From an uncultured Eubacteriales bacterium (GTDB lineage Bacteria > Bacillota_A > Clostridia > Saccharofermentanales > Saccharofermentanaceae): a DNA stretch of 8,801 nucleotides. Below, piece by piece: positions 1-7,797 of the stretch. Made by a program: the position numbers and the translations under genes. Location of the stretch: assembly GCA_900313405.1 (NCBI GenBank), contig OMQY01000118.1, forward strand, positions 1 through 8,801, written 5' to 3'. The first letter of the stretch is position 1, and each line of letters opens with the position of its first letter. The notes under the pieces were generated by a model that did no database searches, was not told where the DNA came from, and saw nothing but the letters and a program-made list of their open reading frames with translations.

Positions 1-1
1 G

Positions 2-2578
2 TCATATGATCTCAGATATATGGCGATCTTCAATGCCAACTCTATCCTGGTCAAGAGAGCAGGAAGGCTGGCGATCTTCAGGAAAGAACACAGACTCCGT
101 CGTGAGATGTTCAGGAAGTCTTTCGGGGACAAGAAGGCATTTATCTTCCTTCTGATCCGTCAGGCGTATTTCTTCTGCAGACCGTTCATGAAGAAGAGAC
201 CGATCTGGCTGTTCTTCGATAAGATCTATAAGGGTGGTGACTCCTCCGAGTATATCTATAAGTACGCATGTGCCCAGGACGATAACATTGACAAGTATTA
301 TCTGATCGATAAGAAGGCGACAGATTACAAGCGTCTTAAGAAGGAGGGCTATAAGCCGCTTAAGAGGGGATCGATCAAGCATCGACTGATCTTCCTCTAC
401 TCCGATATGATCATCGCTTCGAATTCGACGCTGATGGAGTTTAATGATTACTCAATGGCAACGTCTTCTTATGTCCGTGATCTGATCAACTATGATGCCG
501 TATGTGTCCAGCACGGAATGTCGATCCAGAAGATCGCTATCGCTCAGAACAGACTGAGAGATAATATCAAGCTCTATTTCTGCGCATCTCCTTATGAGAT
601 CGAGAATCTTAACAGACCCGTCTACGATTACGAAGGCCGTGACATCCTTAAGCTTACAGGCGTACCCAGATATGACGGACTTAAGGACAGACATAAGAAG
701 CAGATAATGATCAGCCCTACATGGAGAATGCAGGCAGCATTGGCTCCTAAGGGCAATGAGGGCGTTGAGAGAGATTATAACCCTCTGTTCAAGGAGACGG
801 ATTACTTCAAGATCTATAACGGACTTATCAATGATAAGCGACTGATCGACGCGGCTGAGAAATACGGATATAAACTCCTTTATGTACTGCATCCTATTGT
901 AAGTCCGCAGCTTCAGGACTTCGATAAGAACGAGCACGTGACTATCGTGCCCTCTGTAGGTGACTTCAGTTATGAGGATGCTTTCTGCGAATCGGCACTT
1001 ATGGTCACCGATTATTCCGGTATCCAGTTCGACTTCGCATATATGAGAAAACCTGTTCTTTATCTGCATCACAAGGATATGCCCACTCATTACGAGGAGG
1101 GTACATATCACTACGATACGATGGCATTCGGTGAGATCTGTCATGACAATGACGAACTGATAGATCAGCTTATCGACTATATGAAGAATGACTGTAAGAT
1201 GAAGGAAGAGTACGTAAGAAGAGTTGACGATTTCTTCAAGTTCAGCGATAACAACAACTGTTCCAGGATCTATCCGATCATGTACAGATACACGATGAAG
1301 CACTATCAGAAGCCTGAGAAGTCACTGTTCGCCAGCATTCCTTCCGAGATCGGCAGGATGCGTGTCGAGGGCACGCTCATGGAGCATGCTTTCCGCACGA
1401 ACAGACCGAAGTATAAGCATGAGAAGTTCAAGGCTTTCATCGATAAATGGGATGATTCCATCGCACGCCGTGCACGTAAGCACAGATATAAGCATGTTAA
1501 GGTCAAGAAGAACAAGATCTTCTTTATGACATATGACAGCACGTATATCTGTAACCCCCGCTATATCGCCGATGAGATCATAAGAAGAGGTCTTGACGTA
1601 GAACTCGTATGGGGTGTTCCTCATGTAGGCAGACTTAAGAGAGACATGTATCCCGAGGAACTGTGGCTCGCCAGAAGAGCTACGGATGAGATGTTCCGTG
1701 ATATGGCATCCTCGAGGATCTGGATCGATAATGCATTGGAATTCATGATCTACGGTATCCCGAAGAAGAAGGGCCAGATCTATATGAATACCTGGCACGG
1801 CAGCATGGGCATCAAGAAGCTCTCGGGCGATGACGTATGGCTCAAGCGTGCCGCAAGATGTAACAAGGAGACGGATTACTGCATAACCAATTCGACCTTT
1901 GAAGAGAATGTCTTCAGAGAGACATTCTGGCAGGATACACCGTTCCTTAAGTTCGGACATGCGCGTAATGATGTATTTTTCGATAAGGAAGAACAGGATA
2001 GGCTCAGACAGAAGCTTTACGAATACTATGACCTTAAGGAAGGCACAAAGGTCTTCCTCTATGCGCCCACGTTCAGAGAAGTCGGGATGGCAGGATACGA
2101 GGATGTCGATTATGAGAAGCTCAAGAAGGCGCTCGATGATAAGTTCGGCGGCAACTGGGTCATCCTTGTAAGATGGCACCACAAGGAACGTAAGCTCAGG
2201 AAGGTCCCGAAGGGCAAGAAGTGGCTGCTCGATGCATCTGAATACGGCGATATGCAGGAGTTGCTCCCTGCTGTCGATGCCGGTATGTCGGATTACTCGA
2301 GCTGGGTATATGACTATATCCTCACGGGAAGGCCCGTATTCCTCTATGTGCCTGATATCGCCAACTACGACCAGGCAAGAGGCTTCTATTATCCCTTGGA
2401 GAGCACGCCTTTCCCGCTTGCAAAGGATAACAGCGAACTTGTGTCTGCCGTCGGTGCTTTTGATACCGATGAATACGACAGGAAGGTCAAGGCGTTCCTT
2501 GAGGATAAGGGATGCTATGAGACCGGCGATGCTGCCAAGAAGATCGTTGATAAGATAGAGGAACTGATCAGGGAGTAA
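2..2578 (+). CDS. CDP-glycerol glycerophosphotransferase family protein, two tandem domains (5' partial)
   Basis: This is a TagB/TagF-like enzyme expected to transfer glycerol-phosphate (or a related polyol-phosphate) from a CDP-activated donor onto a wall or surface polymer at the cytoplasmic face of the membrane. Residues are counted from the first in-frame ATG at 20. The family motif set appears twice. Copy one has QHG (His165), SPTWR (232-236), HP (291-292) and TDYSG (330-334). Copy two has TWHG (His593), APTFR (682-686), WHH (719-721) and SDYSS (757-761), followed by the typical GRPVFLY and RGFYYPLE stretches. A basic linker (about 465-500) joins the two. The frame is open from base 2 (residues SYDLRY before the ATG) and no ribosome binding site precedes that ATG, so the start is upstream of the window. 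It converges on fic with 3 bases between stops. Family assignment is secure. The exact donor, the acceptor, and whether both domains are active are not known. Confidence 0.9.
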   Translation, partial: SYDLRYMAIFNANSILVKRAGRLAIFRKEHRLRREMFRKSFGDKKAFIFLLIRQAYFFCRPFMKKRPIWLFFDKIYKGGDSSEYIYKYACAQDDNIDKYYLIDKKATDYKRLKKEGYKPLKRGSIKHRLIFLYSDMIIASNSTLMEFNDYSMATSSYVRDLINYDAVCVQHGMSIQKIAIAQNRLRDNIKLYFCASPYEIENLNRPVYDYEGRDILKLTGVPRYDGLKDRHKKQIMISPTWRMQAALAPKGNEGVERDYNPLFKETDYFKIYNGLINDKRLIDAAEKYGYKLLYVLHPIVSPQLQDFDKNEHVTIVPSVGDFSYEDAFCESALMVTDYSGIQFDFAYMRKPVLYLHHKDMPTHYEEGTYHYDTMAFGEICHDNDELIDQLIDYMKNDCKMKEEYVRRVDDFFKFSDNNNCSRIYPIMYRYTMKHYQKPEKSLFASIPSEIGRMRVEGTLMEHAFRTNRPKYKHEKFKAFIDKWDDSIARRARKHRYKHVKVKKNKIFFMTYDSTYICNPRYIADEIIRRGLDVELVWGVPHVGRLKRDMYPEELWLARRATDEMFRDMASSRIWIDNALEFMIYGIPKKKGQIYMNTWHGSMGIKKLSGDDVWLKRAARCNKETDYCITNSTFEENVFRETFWQDTPFLKFGHARNDVFFDKEEQDRLRQKLYEYYDLKEGTKVFLYAPTFREVGMAGYEDVDYEKLKKALDDKFGGNWVILVRWHHKERKLRKVPKGKKWLLDASEYGDMQELLPAVDAGMSDYSSWVYDYILTGRPVFLYVPDIANYDQARGFYYPLESTPFPLAKDNSELVSAVGAFDTDEYDRKVKAFLEDKGCYETGDAAKKIVDKIEELIRE

Positions 2579-2602
2579 CGGTCAATCCTTTTGAGTGATC
2601 AG
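2564..2602. repeat. Inverted repeat spanning two convergent stop codons
   Basis: CTGATCA (2564-2570) and TGATCAG (2596-2602) form a perfect 7-base inverted repeat with a 25-base loop that contains both stop codons. A smaller GGGA/TCCT pairing (2571-2574 with 2586-2589) could extend the structure. There is no T tract on either side, so it is not a standard intrinsic terminator. It could be a weak bidirectional barrier or chance, since TGATCA is itself palindromic and GATC is frequent here. Confidence 0.3.
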
Positions 2603-3781
2603 ATCGTCCAGACGTCTAAGATCGATACCATAGATATAACTGTGTCCTGATGCGTCAATGTGCAACAATCCGCTGTCAGCTATATTTCCGAGCATCTTTC
2701 TTAATGTCGGTTCGCTTACTCCGACATTGTCCTTAAGATCCTTGATCGTCATTCCCGTAGAAGCGAAGAGTTCAGTTAAGATCAGCTCCCGATAGAGATC
2801 CGGATACTTCTTCATTTGACTGTACGGGAGTCGATCTGTCATAGAGTCATACTTGTCCCATAAAGCCTTACGCTTGTTAAGGGCGGTTACCAGGTTTTCC
2901 ATGCTCTCGAGAAGTATAGTCAGGAACATATCGATAAAAACTGTCAGTTCACCGAAGTTCGCCTTGTCATTACATTCAACAAATGCTTTGTAGTAAGCTG
3001 CCTGTGTTGCTTTTACCGTATAAGATAACCGATAACCGATTATCGGGTTAAGCTCACTTATAAGCATATAACTGCTTATAAAGCGGTTCAGCCGGCCATT
3101 CCCGTCGTAGAAAGGATGTATGTACCCCAGCAGGTAGTGGAATACCGATACTCTGTAAAGGAGTTCCTCATCGCTGTTAAGATAGGCTATCGCTTCACTC
3201 ATGGTCTTGATGATCTGCTCTTCAGGATATAATCCCTCATGCACATGCTCCATCTTATTCCCATCTACAAAGACTTTGTTCTTTCTGAATAAGATCCCGT
3301 CCGGCATATCTTTGTCAGACTCCTCCAAGACCTCGGGCAGTACAAGTTCGTCATAGAGATCACGCAGATCCTGACAAGAATCCAGTGAGAGCGTATCAGA
3401 AGTCATCAGCATAAGATATTTGTCGACGATACCCTTGAACCTGGTTCCTTTGTTATCATAAGCAGCCTGCAATTCTTTTCTGGTGCTTTGTATGCCTTCA
3501 ATACTGTTCGTTATCTCTATCTCATCGAAAAGGCACTTCATCATGTAGTCCGCGACAGCTCCGGATGGTAATTTGGAGCACAGCTTTATAACCTCTTTGT
3601 CGAGCTTGTAGATCTGAAGGACTTTATGACGGATCTCCTTTGTCTCTACAAAAAAGGCAGGATAAGAAGCGACTCCGATCCCTATCTTTTTGGCATCATA
3701 TGAGTTAAAGCGCCTCAGATACTCGTTATGTGAGTCTCCGTGATGAATATACCCGTATTTTTTAAGTGTAAGATATGACAT
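2582..3781 (-). CDS. fic: Fic-domain protein, class II (putative AMP transferase)
   Basis: The 399-residue protein is predicted to transfer AMP (or another nucleotide or phosphate group) from a nucleotide to a target side chain. The core motif HPFYDGNGRLNR (222-233) matches HxFx(D/E)GNGRxxR, with catalytic His222, Asp226 and Arg230/Arg233 all present. TNSIEG (91-96) fits the inhibitory (S/T)xxxE(G/N) motif lying before the Fic core, which defines class II enzymes; Glu95 would block productive ATP binding. Residues 343-376 (MTIKDLKDNVGVSEPTLRKM and on) look like a winged helix-turn-helix, common in Fic proteins of about 370-400 residues. The ATG at 3779-3781 has GTGAGG 5 bases upstream. The gene is transcribed away from the rml operon terminator and seems to have its own promoter. 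No antitoxin-like partner gene is adjacent. GC in sampled lines is lower than in the neighbours. The target is unknown. Confidence 0.93.
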   Translation of the reverse strand: MSYLTLKKYGYIHHGDSHNEYLRRFNSYDAKKIGIGVASYPAFFVETKEIRHKVLQIYKLDKEVIKLCSKLPSGAVADYMMKCLFDEIEITNSIEGIQSTRKELQAAYDNKGTRFKGIVDKYLMLMTSDTLSLDSCQDLRDLYDELVLPEVLEESDKDMPDGILFRKNKVFVDGNKMEHVHEGLYPEEQIIKTMSEAIAYLNSDEELLYRVSVFHYLLGYIHPFYDGNGRLNRFISSYMLISELNPIIGYRLSYTVKATQAAYYKAFVECNDKANFGELTVFIDMFLTILLESMENLVTALNKRKALWDKYDSMTDRLPYSQMKKYPDLYRELILTELFASTGMTIKDLKDNVGVSEPTLRKMLGNIADSGLLHIDASGHSYIYGIDLRRLDDLITQKD

Positions 3782-3786
3782 ATGAG

Positions 3787-3837
3787 CCTCACTACATAAA
3801 AATTGATGAGATTTTGTGTCTTATGCTGATTGTATCA
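3787..3837 (-). promoter_or_regulatory. Candidate fic promoter (extended -10) and ribosome binding site
   Basis: On the minus strand TGATACAAT (3829-3837) is an extended -10 element: TG, one base, then TACAAT, which matches TATAAT at 5 of 6 positions. No good -35 is visible at 17 bases, which is acceptable for extended -10 promoters. Transcription would begin near 3822, giving a leader of about 40 bases. The ribosome binding site GTGAGG is at 3787-3792, 5 bases before the ATG. It lies beyond the yfhO end hairpin, consistent with separate transcription of fic. Confidence 0.45.
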
Positions 3838-3907
3838 TGCCGTACACACAAAAAACAGGCAAAATTTGCGTTCTAGACGGAGAGCGAGGCAGTGCTGATG
3901 ATACACA

Positions 3908-3933
3908 CCTGAAAGCCGATTATCCCTTTCAGG
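3908..3933 (-). terminator. Hairpin after yfhO, candidate operon terminator
   Basis: CCTGAAAG (3908-3915) and CTTTCAGG (3926-3933) form a perfect 8-base stem with a 10-base loop. It begins 13 bases past the yfhO stop in the direction of transcription. The following minus-strand bases (TGTGTATC) are only mildly T-rich, so intrinsic termination would be weak. A minus-strand T6 run lies further on, at 3850-3855, just after a short GCAAATTTTGC palindrome (3859-3869), and might assist. Position and stem quality support a terminator or an mRNA-end stabilising structure. Confidence 0.5.
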
Positions 3934-3946
3934 CTTATTGGCGGTC

Positions 3947-6766
3947 TCATTTGACTTTGGAAGCAGATCTCTTTTTATACTCGTATACAGCGAGTCCTGC
4001 GAAGGCAATAATTCCGACTGCCGTCATAACGACACCGAGCTTGAAGCCGGGGCACTCATATCTTAACTCTATCGTGTGGAAACCGGATTCGACTTCAATG
4101 CCGATAAATGCAATGTTGACGTTATCAATGATATCGACCTTCTTGCCGTCGACATAGGCTGTCCAACCGCCGTTGTTGATGATGCTCAGATAGAGTAGAC
4201 CGCCTTCGCTGTCAACGTAGCCTTTGACCTTGTCGTCTGAGAGCGATTCCGTGACAAAACGATCAGCAACGAGAGCTGATGCCTGACTGTCAAAGTTCTC
4301 CTGTGAGACAGCATAGACATTGATAGCACCGAGGTCATATGTGCCGATCTTATCGAAGTTGATAGTGATCTTAGTGGGACCTTCCTCGTAGTATCCGAGG
4401 TGTCCGAGATATTCATCAGCATAGATCGCCTGAGAGCTTGCACCTGTCTTATTGACAAATGCGACATGCGTTCCGCCTGAACGGACATCGATCCTGAAGG
4501 AGTTATCGTCTTCATAACCTATATTCTTGAGATCGAACATCATCCTGTCGTAAGAAGATGCATCTTCGGGAAGAGACTCAGCCTTTATTTCCGAGAGAGT
4601 CCTTGCATTGCGGCACACATCTGTAAAGGCGATGTAGAGTTCAGAATCGGAGACAGGATCGATCGACAGTACTATCGATGCGTTCTTCTCATTAACTGTA
4701 AGTGTGTTGCCGTTAAGTTCGAGACCGTTCATCTCGGTGATCTCGAAGGGCACATCCGTTGTGTCGATCACTATATCATCTGCCGTGACCTTATTGGCAT
4801 TACCGTCGTAGCAGTCAGGCACGATGGCAGCCTGCATCATTGTCTGTTCGAGCTCGAGCGAATTAAGCTCGCTTACCTCGGATTCCGTGATCACATCAGG
4901 GTAGACATAACCAAGTCCTACATCATAGATGTTCTGCATTACCGTGGTGTCGTCATTAACTGCAACTGTCGTAAATCCATATGCAGCATTATCAATGCAG
5001 CGCTGTTCACCTGCTACAAAGAATTGTGTGCCGAAGAGCAGGTTAAGGCGGCTTCGGCCGTCATTACGGTTATTCATCGTTCTATAGATATTGTTGACGC
5101 CGAGAGCCTCGTCGAAGTCAAAGATCAAGGGATCCATCATCGATGAATAAGAGAAAACGGCAGGTATACCCGTATACATGCTCTCGTTACTGAAGGTGGT
5201 GAAGATCTCAGCGTGCTCAAGATCCGGGTTCCCCGATACGCCTTCCTTATAATCGACTCTGTAGAAATCATTATCGATCGCAGGATCAAAGTCACACATA
5301 AGCGACTTCTGATACTGTGCGAAGGCAACATCATTATCATGATGGAAAGTCAGCTGACTTGTGATATTCGGAGCATAATAAACGAATGTGCAGAGCGCGA
5401 GATCCGCCGCAACGAGCGCGAGTGCCACTGCCTTGCCCGTACGTCTCTTATAAACGTCAGAAGGCATGAACAGCAGTATGCCGAATATGACCGCGAATAC
5501 AAGGTTTATCATCGCGACGTAGAAAGCACCTCTCTGCATTATTGTGGCGATGACACCCGTGAAGATCATATTGATGAGAACGATACCGTAAAGTATCAGA
5601 GCTCCCGTAATGTATTTCCTGATCGTCTTCGGATCCTTCTTATCTATGTTCTCATAGGAACTGATGCCGGCCCATGTGTAGAAGAACATCATACCGTAGC
5701 ACCAGCGGGCGACCGCATAGTTGAATCCGTTAAAGATGTTGTTGAAGATCGGGAAGAAAAGGAATACCGCACAGATGAAGAACATAATGATCGGCACGCT
5801 GCATTTCTTATTCCTGATACATATGAACATGGCAGGTATCATAGCGAAAAAGAACGCTCCGAGGCTTACCGCGGAATAATTACCGAATATCTCGTAATTG
5901 GAGATATATCCCGGAAGATAAGACAAGGCAGTCTTCAATTCGGGAAGTATAAGATATTCAGGCTTCTCACCCTTAGATGCCTGCATAAGTCCCAACAGTG
6001 AAGGCATAAGTGCCGCACCCGCGATGAGAACGGAAATCAATACACGAAGGGCGTATTTGCCGACATAGCTTAAGAAGTCTTTCCACTTGTCTTTGGCAAA
6101 GCCGCTGTCGACCCTATATCTGACGATAAGATAGATCACTACGAGTATGCAGTTCATATATGAGAAATAAAGGCTTGTTATCAGCGAGAAGGCGATCGAT
6201 AAGGTGAAGAGAAGAGACTTCTTTTCCTTCTCGAACTTCTCGATGCCGAGGATGATAAGCGGGAAAATGACCATCTGTGTCAGGAAAGATGCCTGTGCAG
6301 TAGCACGAAGTCCCCATGAGCAGAAGACATAACTTACCGCACCGATGAGCGAGAGTGCTCTTGAACTTCCCCGGTAGCGCAGGAAACGGAGCATAAGAAG
6401 ACCTGCAACATAGAGCCTGAGGAATTCGGCAACAGTATATCCCAGGTCGATCCTGTTGATGGGGAATGCTGCCGCAACATAGTTGAAGGGGTCGAAGAAG
6501 ACGTTACCCATATTGACGATGGTATCGTTTCCGACACCGATATCCCATGCCCAGAAGTTGAAGTTCCCGTGAAGGAAGAGTTCCTTTACGCTCCTCCTGA
6601 GATAAACGATAAACGGGTACCACTGATAGAATGCATCTACATTCTTGAGCATCGACTTGCCGGATGCGAACACCCAAAAGTAAGCCACACCGCCTATCAG
6701 AAAGAATAACAGCGTGTATAGCAGATAGACGTTACCGTTTATCTTTTTGAGGGTCGACTTATTCAT
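3947..6766 (-). CDS. yfhO: YfhO-family polytopic membrane protein (GT-C-like, teichoic acid glycosylation)
   Basis: The 939-residue protein has the YfhO plan. There is a first membrane helix (about 13-33), then an outside loop with the conserved acidic stretch KNVDAFYQWYPF (41-52, Asp44), then roughly a dozen hydrophobic segments up to about residue 462 (for example 138-155, 160-177, 185-215, 235-260, 298-317, 323-343, 383-405, 412-435). A large beta-rich extracytoplasmic part follows (about 465-905), ending in the family signature around NGGWTAYVDGKKVD (865-878), and then a last helix (908-928) and a basic tail. Known relatives in Bacillus and Listeria are needed to glycosylate lipoteichoic or wall teichoic acid using a polyprenyl-phosphate sugar. 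The start ATG overlaps the rmlB stop by 4 bases and no Shine-Dalgarno sequence sits at the usual distance, so translation probably depends on ribosomes finishing rmlB. Family is confident; the sugar and acceptor are inferred. Confidence 0.9.
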   Translation of the reverse strand: MNKSTLKKINGNVYLLYTLLFFLIGGVAYFWVFASGKSMLKNVDAFYQWYPFIVYLRRSVKELFLHGNFNFWAWDIGVGNDTIVNMGNVFFDPFNYVAAAFPINRIDLGYTVAEFLRLYVAGLLMLRFLRYRGSSRALSLIGAVSYVFCSWGLRATAQASFLTQMVIFPLIILGIEKFEKEKKSLLFTLSIAFSLITSLYFSYMNCILVVIYLIVRYRVDSGFAKDKWKDFLSYVGKYALRVLISVLIAGAALMPSLLGLMQASKGEKPEYLILPELKTALSYLPGYISNYEIFGNYSAVSLGAFFFAMIPAMFICIRNKKCSVPIIMFFICAVFLFFPIFNNIFNGFNYAVARWCYGMMFFYTWAGISSYENIDKKDPKTIRKYITGALILYGIVLINMIFTGVIATIMQRGAFYVAMINLVFAVIFGILLFMPSDVYKRRTGKAVALALVAADLALCTFVYYAPNITSQLTFHHDNDVAFAQYQKSLMCDFDPAIDNDFYRVDYKEGVSGNPDLEHAEIFTTFSNESMYTGIPAVFSYSSMMDPLIFDFDEALGVNNIYRTMNNRNDGRSRLNLLFGTQFFVAGEQRCIDNAAYGFTTVAVNDDTTVMQNIYDVGLGYVYPDVITESEVSELNSLELEQTMMQAAIVPDCYDGNANKVTADDIVIDTTDVPFEITEMNGLELNGNTLTVNEKNASIVLSIDPVSDSELYIAFTDVCRNARTLSEIKAESLPEDASSYDRMMFDLKNIGYEDDNSFRIDVRSGGTHVAFVNKTGASSQAIYADEYLGHLGYYEEGPTKITINFDKIGTYDLGAINVYAVSQENFDSQASALVADRFVTESLSDDKVKGYVDSEGGLLYLSIINNGGWTAYVDGKKVDIIDNVNIAFIGIEVESGFHTIELRYECPGFKLGVVMTAVGIIAFAGLAVYEYKKRSASKVK
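6763..6766 (-). promoter_or_regulatory. ATGA stop-start overlap coupling rmlB to yfhO
   Basis: The minus strand reads GACAAGAGATGAATAAG: rmlB ends AGA-TGA and yfhO begins ATG-AAT-AAG. The 30 bases before the ATG contain no GGAGG-like element at 5-10 bases; AAGAG abuts the ATG directly and is too close. Re-initiation by terminating ribosomes is the simplest way to translate yfhO. Confidence 0.75.
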
Positions 6767-7782
6767 CTCTTGTCGTACATCTTGTGGTAGTAATTCTGAT
6801 ACTCACCGGAGATGATATCCTCCCACCACTTTCTGTTGTTGAGATACCAGTCGATCGTGAGCTTGATGCCGTCTTCGAACTTAGTCTCAGGCAGCCATCC
6901 GAGCTCATTATGGATCTTTGTCGGATCGATCGCATAACGCATATCGTGTCCCTTACGATCCGTAACATATGTGATAAGGCTCTCAGGCTTGCCGAGTTCC
7001 TTGCAGATCAGCTTAACGATATCGATATTACGCTTCTCGTTATGTCCGCCGACATTATAGACCTCACCGATGGTTCCCTTGTGGATGATAAGGTCGATAG
7101 CTTTGCAGTGATCCTTAACATAGAGCCAGTCACGTACATTCAGTCCTTCGCCGTAGACCGGGAGAGGCTTATCGTTAAGCGCATTGGCGATCATCAGGGG
7201 GATCAGCTTCTCGGGGAAGTGGTAAGGTCCGTAGTTATTCGAGCAGCGGCTGATGGTTACGGGAAGACCGTAAGTCCTGTAGTATGCAAGTACCAGAAGA
7301 TCGGCAGATGCCTTGGAAGAGCTGTAAGGCGAGCTCGTATGAAGGGGAGTGGTCTCCGTAAAGAACAGGTCAGGCCTGTCAAGCGGAAGGTCTCCGTAAA
7401 CTTCATCTGTCGATACCTGATGATATCTGATGTTTCCGTATTTACGGCATGCATCCATAAGAACGGACGTACCGATGATGTTGGTTTCAAGGAATACCTG
7501 CGGATTCTCGATCGAACGGTCGACATGAGACTCTGCAGCGAAGTTTACAACTACGTCGGGCTTCTCATCTTCGAAGATCTTATCTATGGCCGGAGCATCG
7601 CAGATATCGACCTTGTAGAACTTGAAGTTGGGATTATCCATAACTGATTCCAGTGTGGACAGGTTACCTGCATAAGTAAGCTTATCCAGACAGATGATCC
7701 TATAGTCGGGATACTTCTCGAGCATATGAAAAACAAAATTGGATCCTATAAATCCTGCTCCGCCTGTAACGATAACGTTCAT
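6763..7782 (-). CDS. rmlB: dTDP-glucose 4,6-dehydratase
   Basis: This cytoplasmic short-chain dehydrogenase/reductase converts dTDP-glucose to dTDP-4-keto-6-deoxyglucose with bound NAD+, the second step toward dTDP-L-rhamnose and other 6-deoxyhexoses. Counting from the ATG at 7782 (339 residues), the NAD-binding loop GGAGFIG is at 7-13, with glycines 7, 10 and 13. The dehydratase triad region STDEVYGD has Thr125, Asp126 and Glu127, and the YSSSK motif gives Tyr153 and Lys157. The DRKGHDMRYAID stretch typical of RmlB is at 275-286. Length and motifs are full. A longer reading from GTG at 7791 adds three residues, but that GTG lies inside the ribosome binding site, so the ATG is preferred. It is 15 bases after rmlA and overlaps yfhO by 4. 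dTDP-rhamnose is the commonest end product, but without rmlC and rmlD here other deoxysugars remain possible. Confidence 0.96.
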   Translation of the reverse strand: MNVIVTGGAGFIGSNFVFHMLEKYPDYRIICLDKLTYAGNLSTLESVMDNPNFKFYKVDICDAPAIDKIFEDEKPDVVVNFAAESHVDRSIENPQVFLETNIIGTSVLMDACRKYGNIRYHQVSTDEVYGDLPLDRPDLFFTETTPLHTSSPYSSSKASADLLVLAYYRTYGLPVTISRCSNNYGPYHFPEKLIPLMIANALNDKPLPVYGEGLNVRDWLYVKDHCKAIDLIIHKGTIGEVYNVGGHNEKRNIDIVKLICKELGKPESLITYVTDRKGHDMRYAIDPTKIHNELGWLPETKFEDGIKLTIDWYLNNRKWWEDIISGEYQNYYHKMYDKR

Positions 7783-7788
7783 TTTTAA

Positions 7789-7795
7789 CACCTCT
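7789..7795 (-). promoter_or_regulatory. rmlB ribosome binding site (decides the start)
   Basis: AGAGGTG on the minus strand lies 6 bases before the ATG at 7780-7782. Its last three bases are the GTG at 7789-7791 that would give a start three codons longer. A start inside the Shine-Dalgarno sequence is implausible, which supports the ATG. Confidence 0.75.
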
Positions 7796-7797
7796 TC

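Noticed and set aside
452..2182. Two long minus-strand open frames (452-1303 and 1322-2182) opposite the glycerophosphotransferase
   Set aside because: Both are antisense shadows with low-complexity Ile/Leu/Val/Asp composition and no motif.
3816..4157. 113-codon plus-strand open frame from GTG in the fic-yfhO gap
   Set aside because: It lacks a convincing ribosome binding site, runs mostly antisense to yfhO, and its product resembles no known family.
5213..6001. Long open frame of 262 codons on the plus strand opposite yfhO
   Set aside because: The translation is rich in Arg/Glu/His with no recognisable motif and lies wholly antisense to a well-supported YfhO coding region; it is a by-product of codon bias.
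6784..7647. 287-codon plus-strand open frame opposite rmlB
   Set aside because: It is antisense to a gene with complete catalytic motifs, has no ribosome binding site and no domain resemblance.
7783..7791. GTG at 7791 as the rmlB start
   Set aside because: The codon is part of the AGAGGTG ribosome binding site; the ATG at 7782 has correct spacing and begins the expected MNVIVTGGAGFIG sequence.
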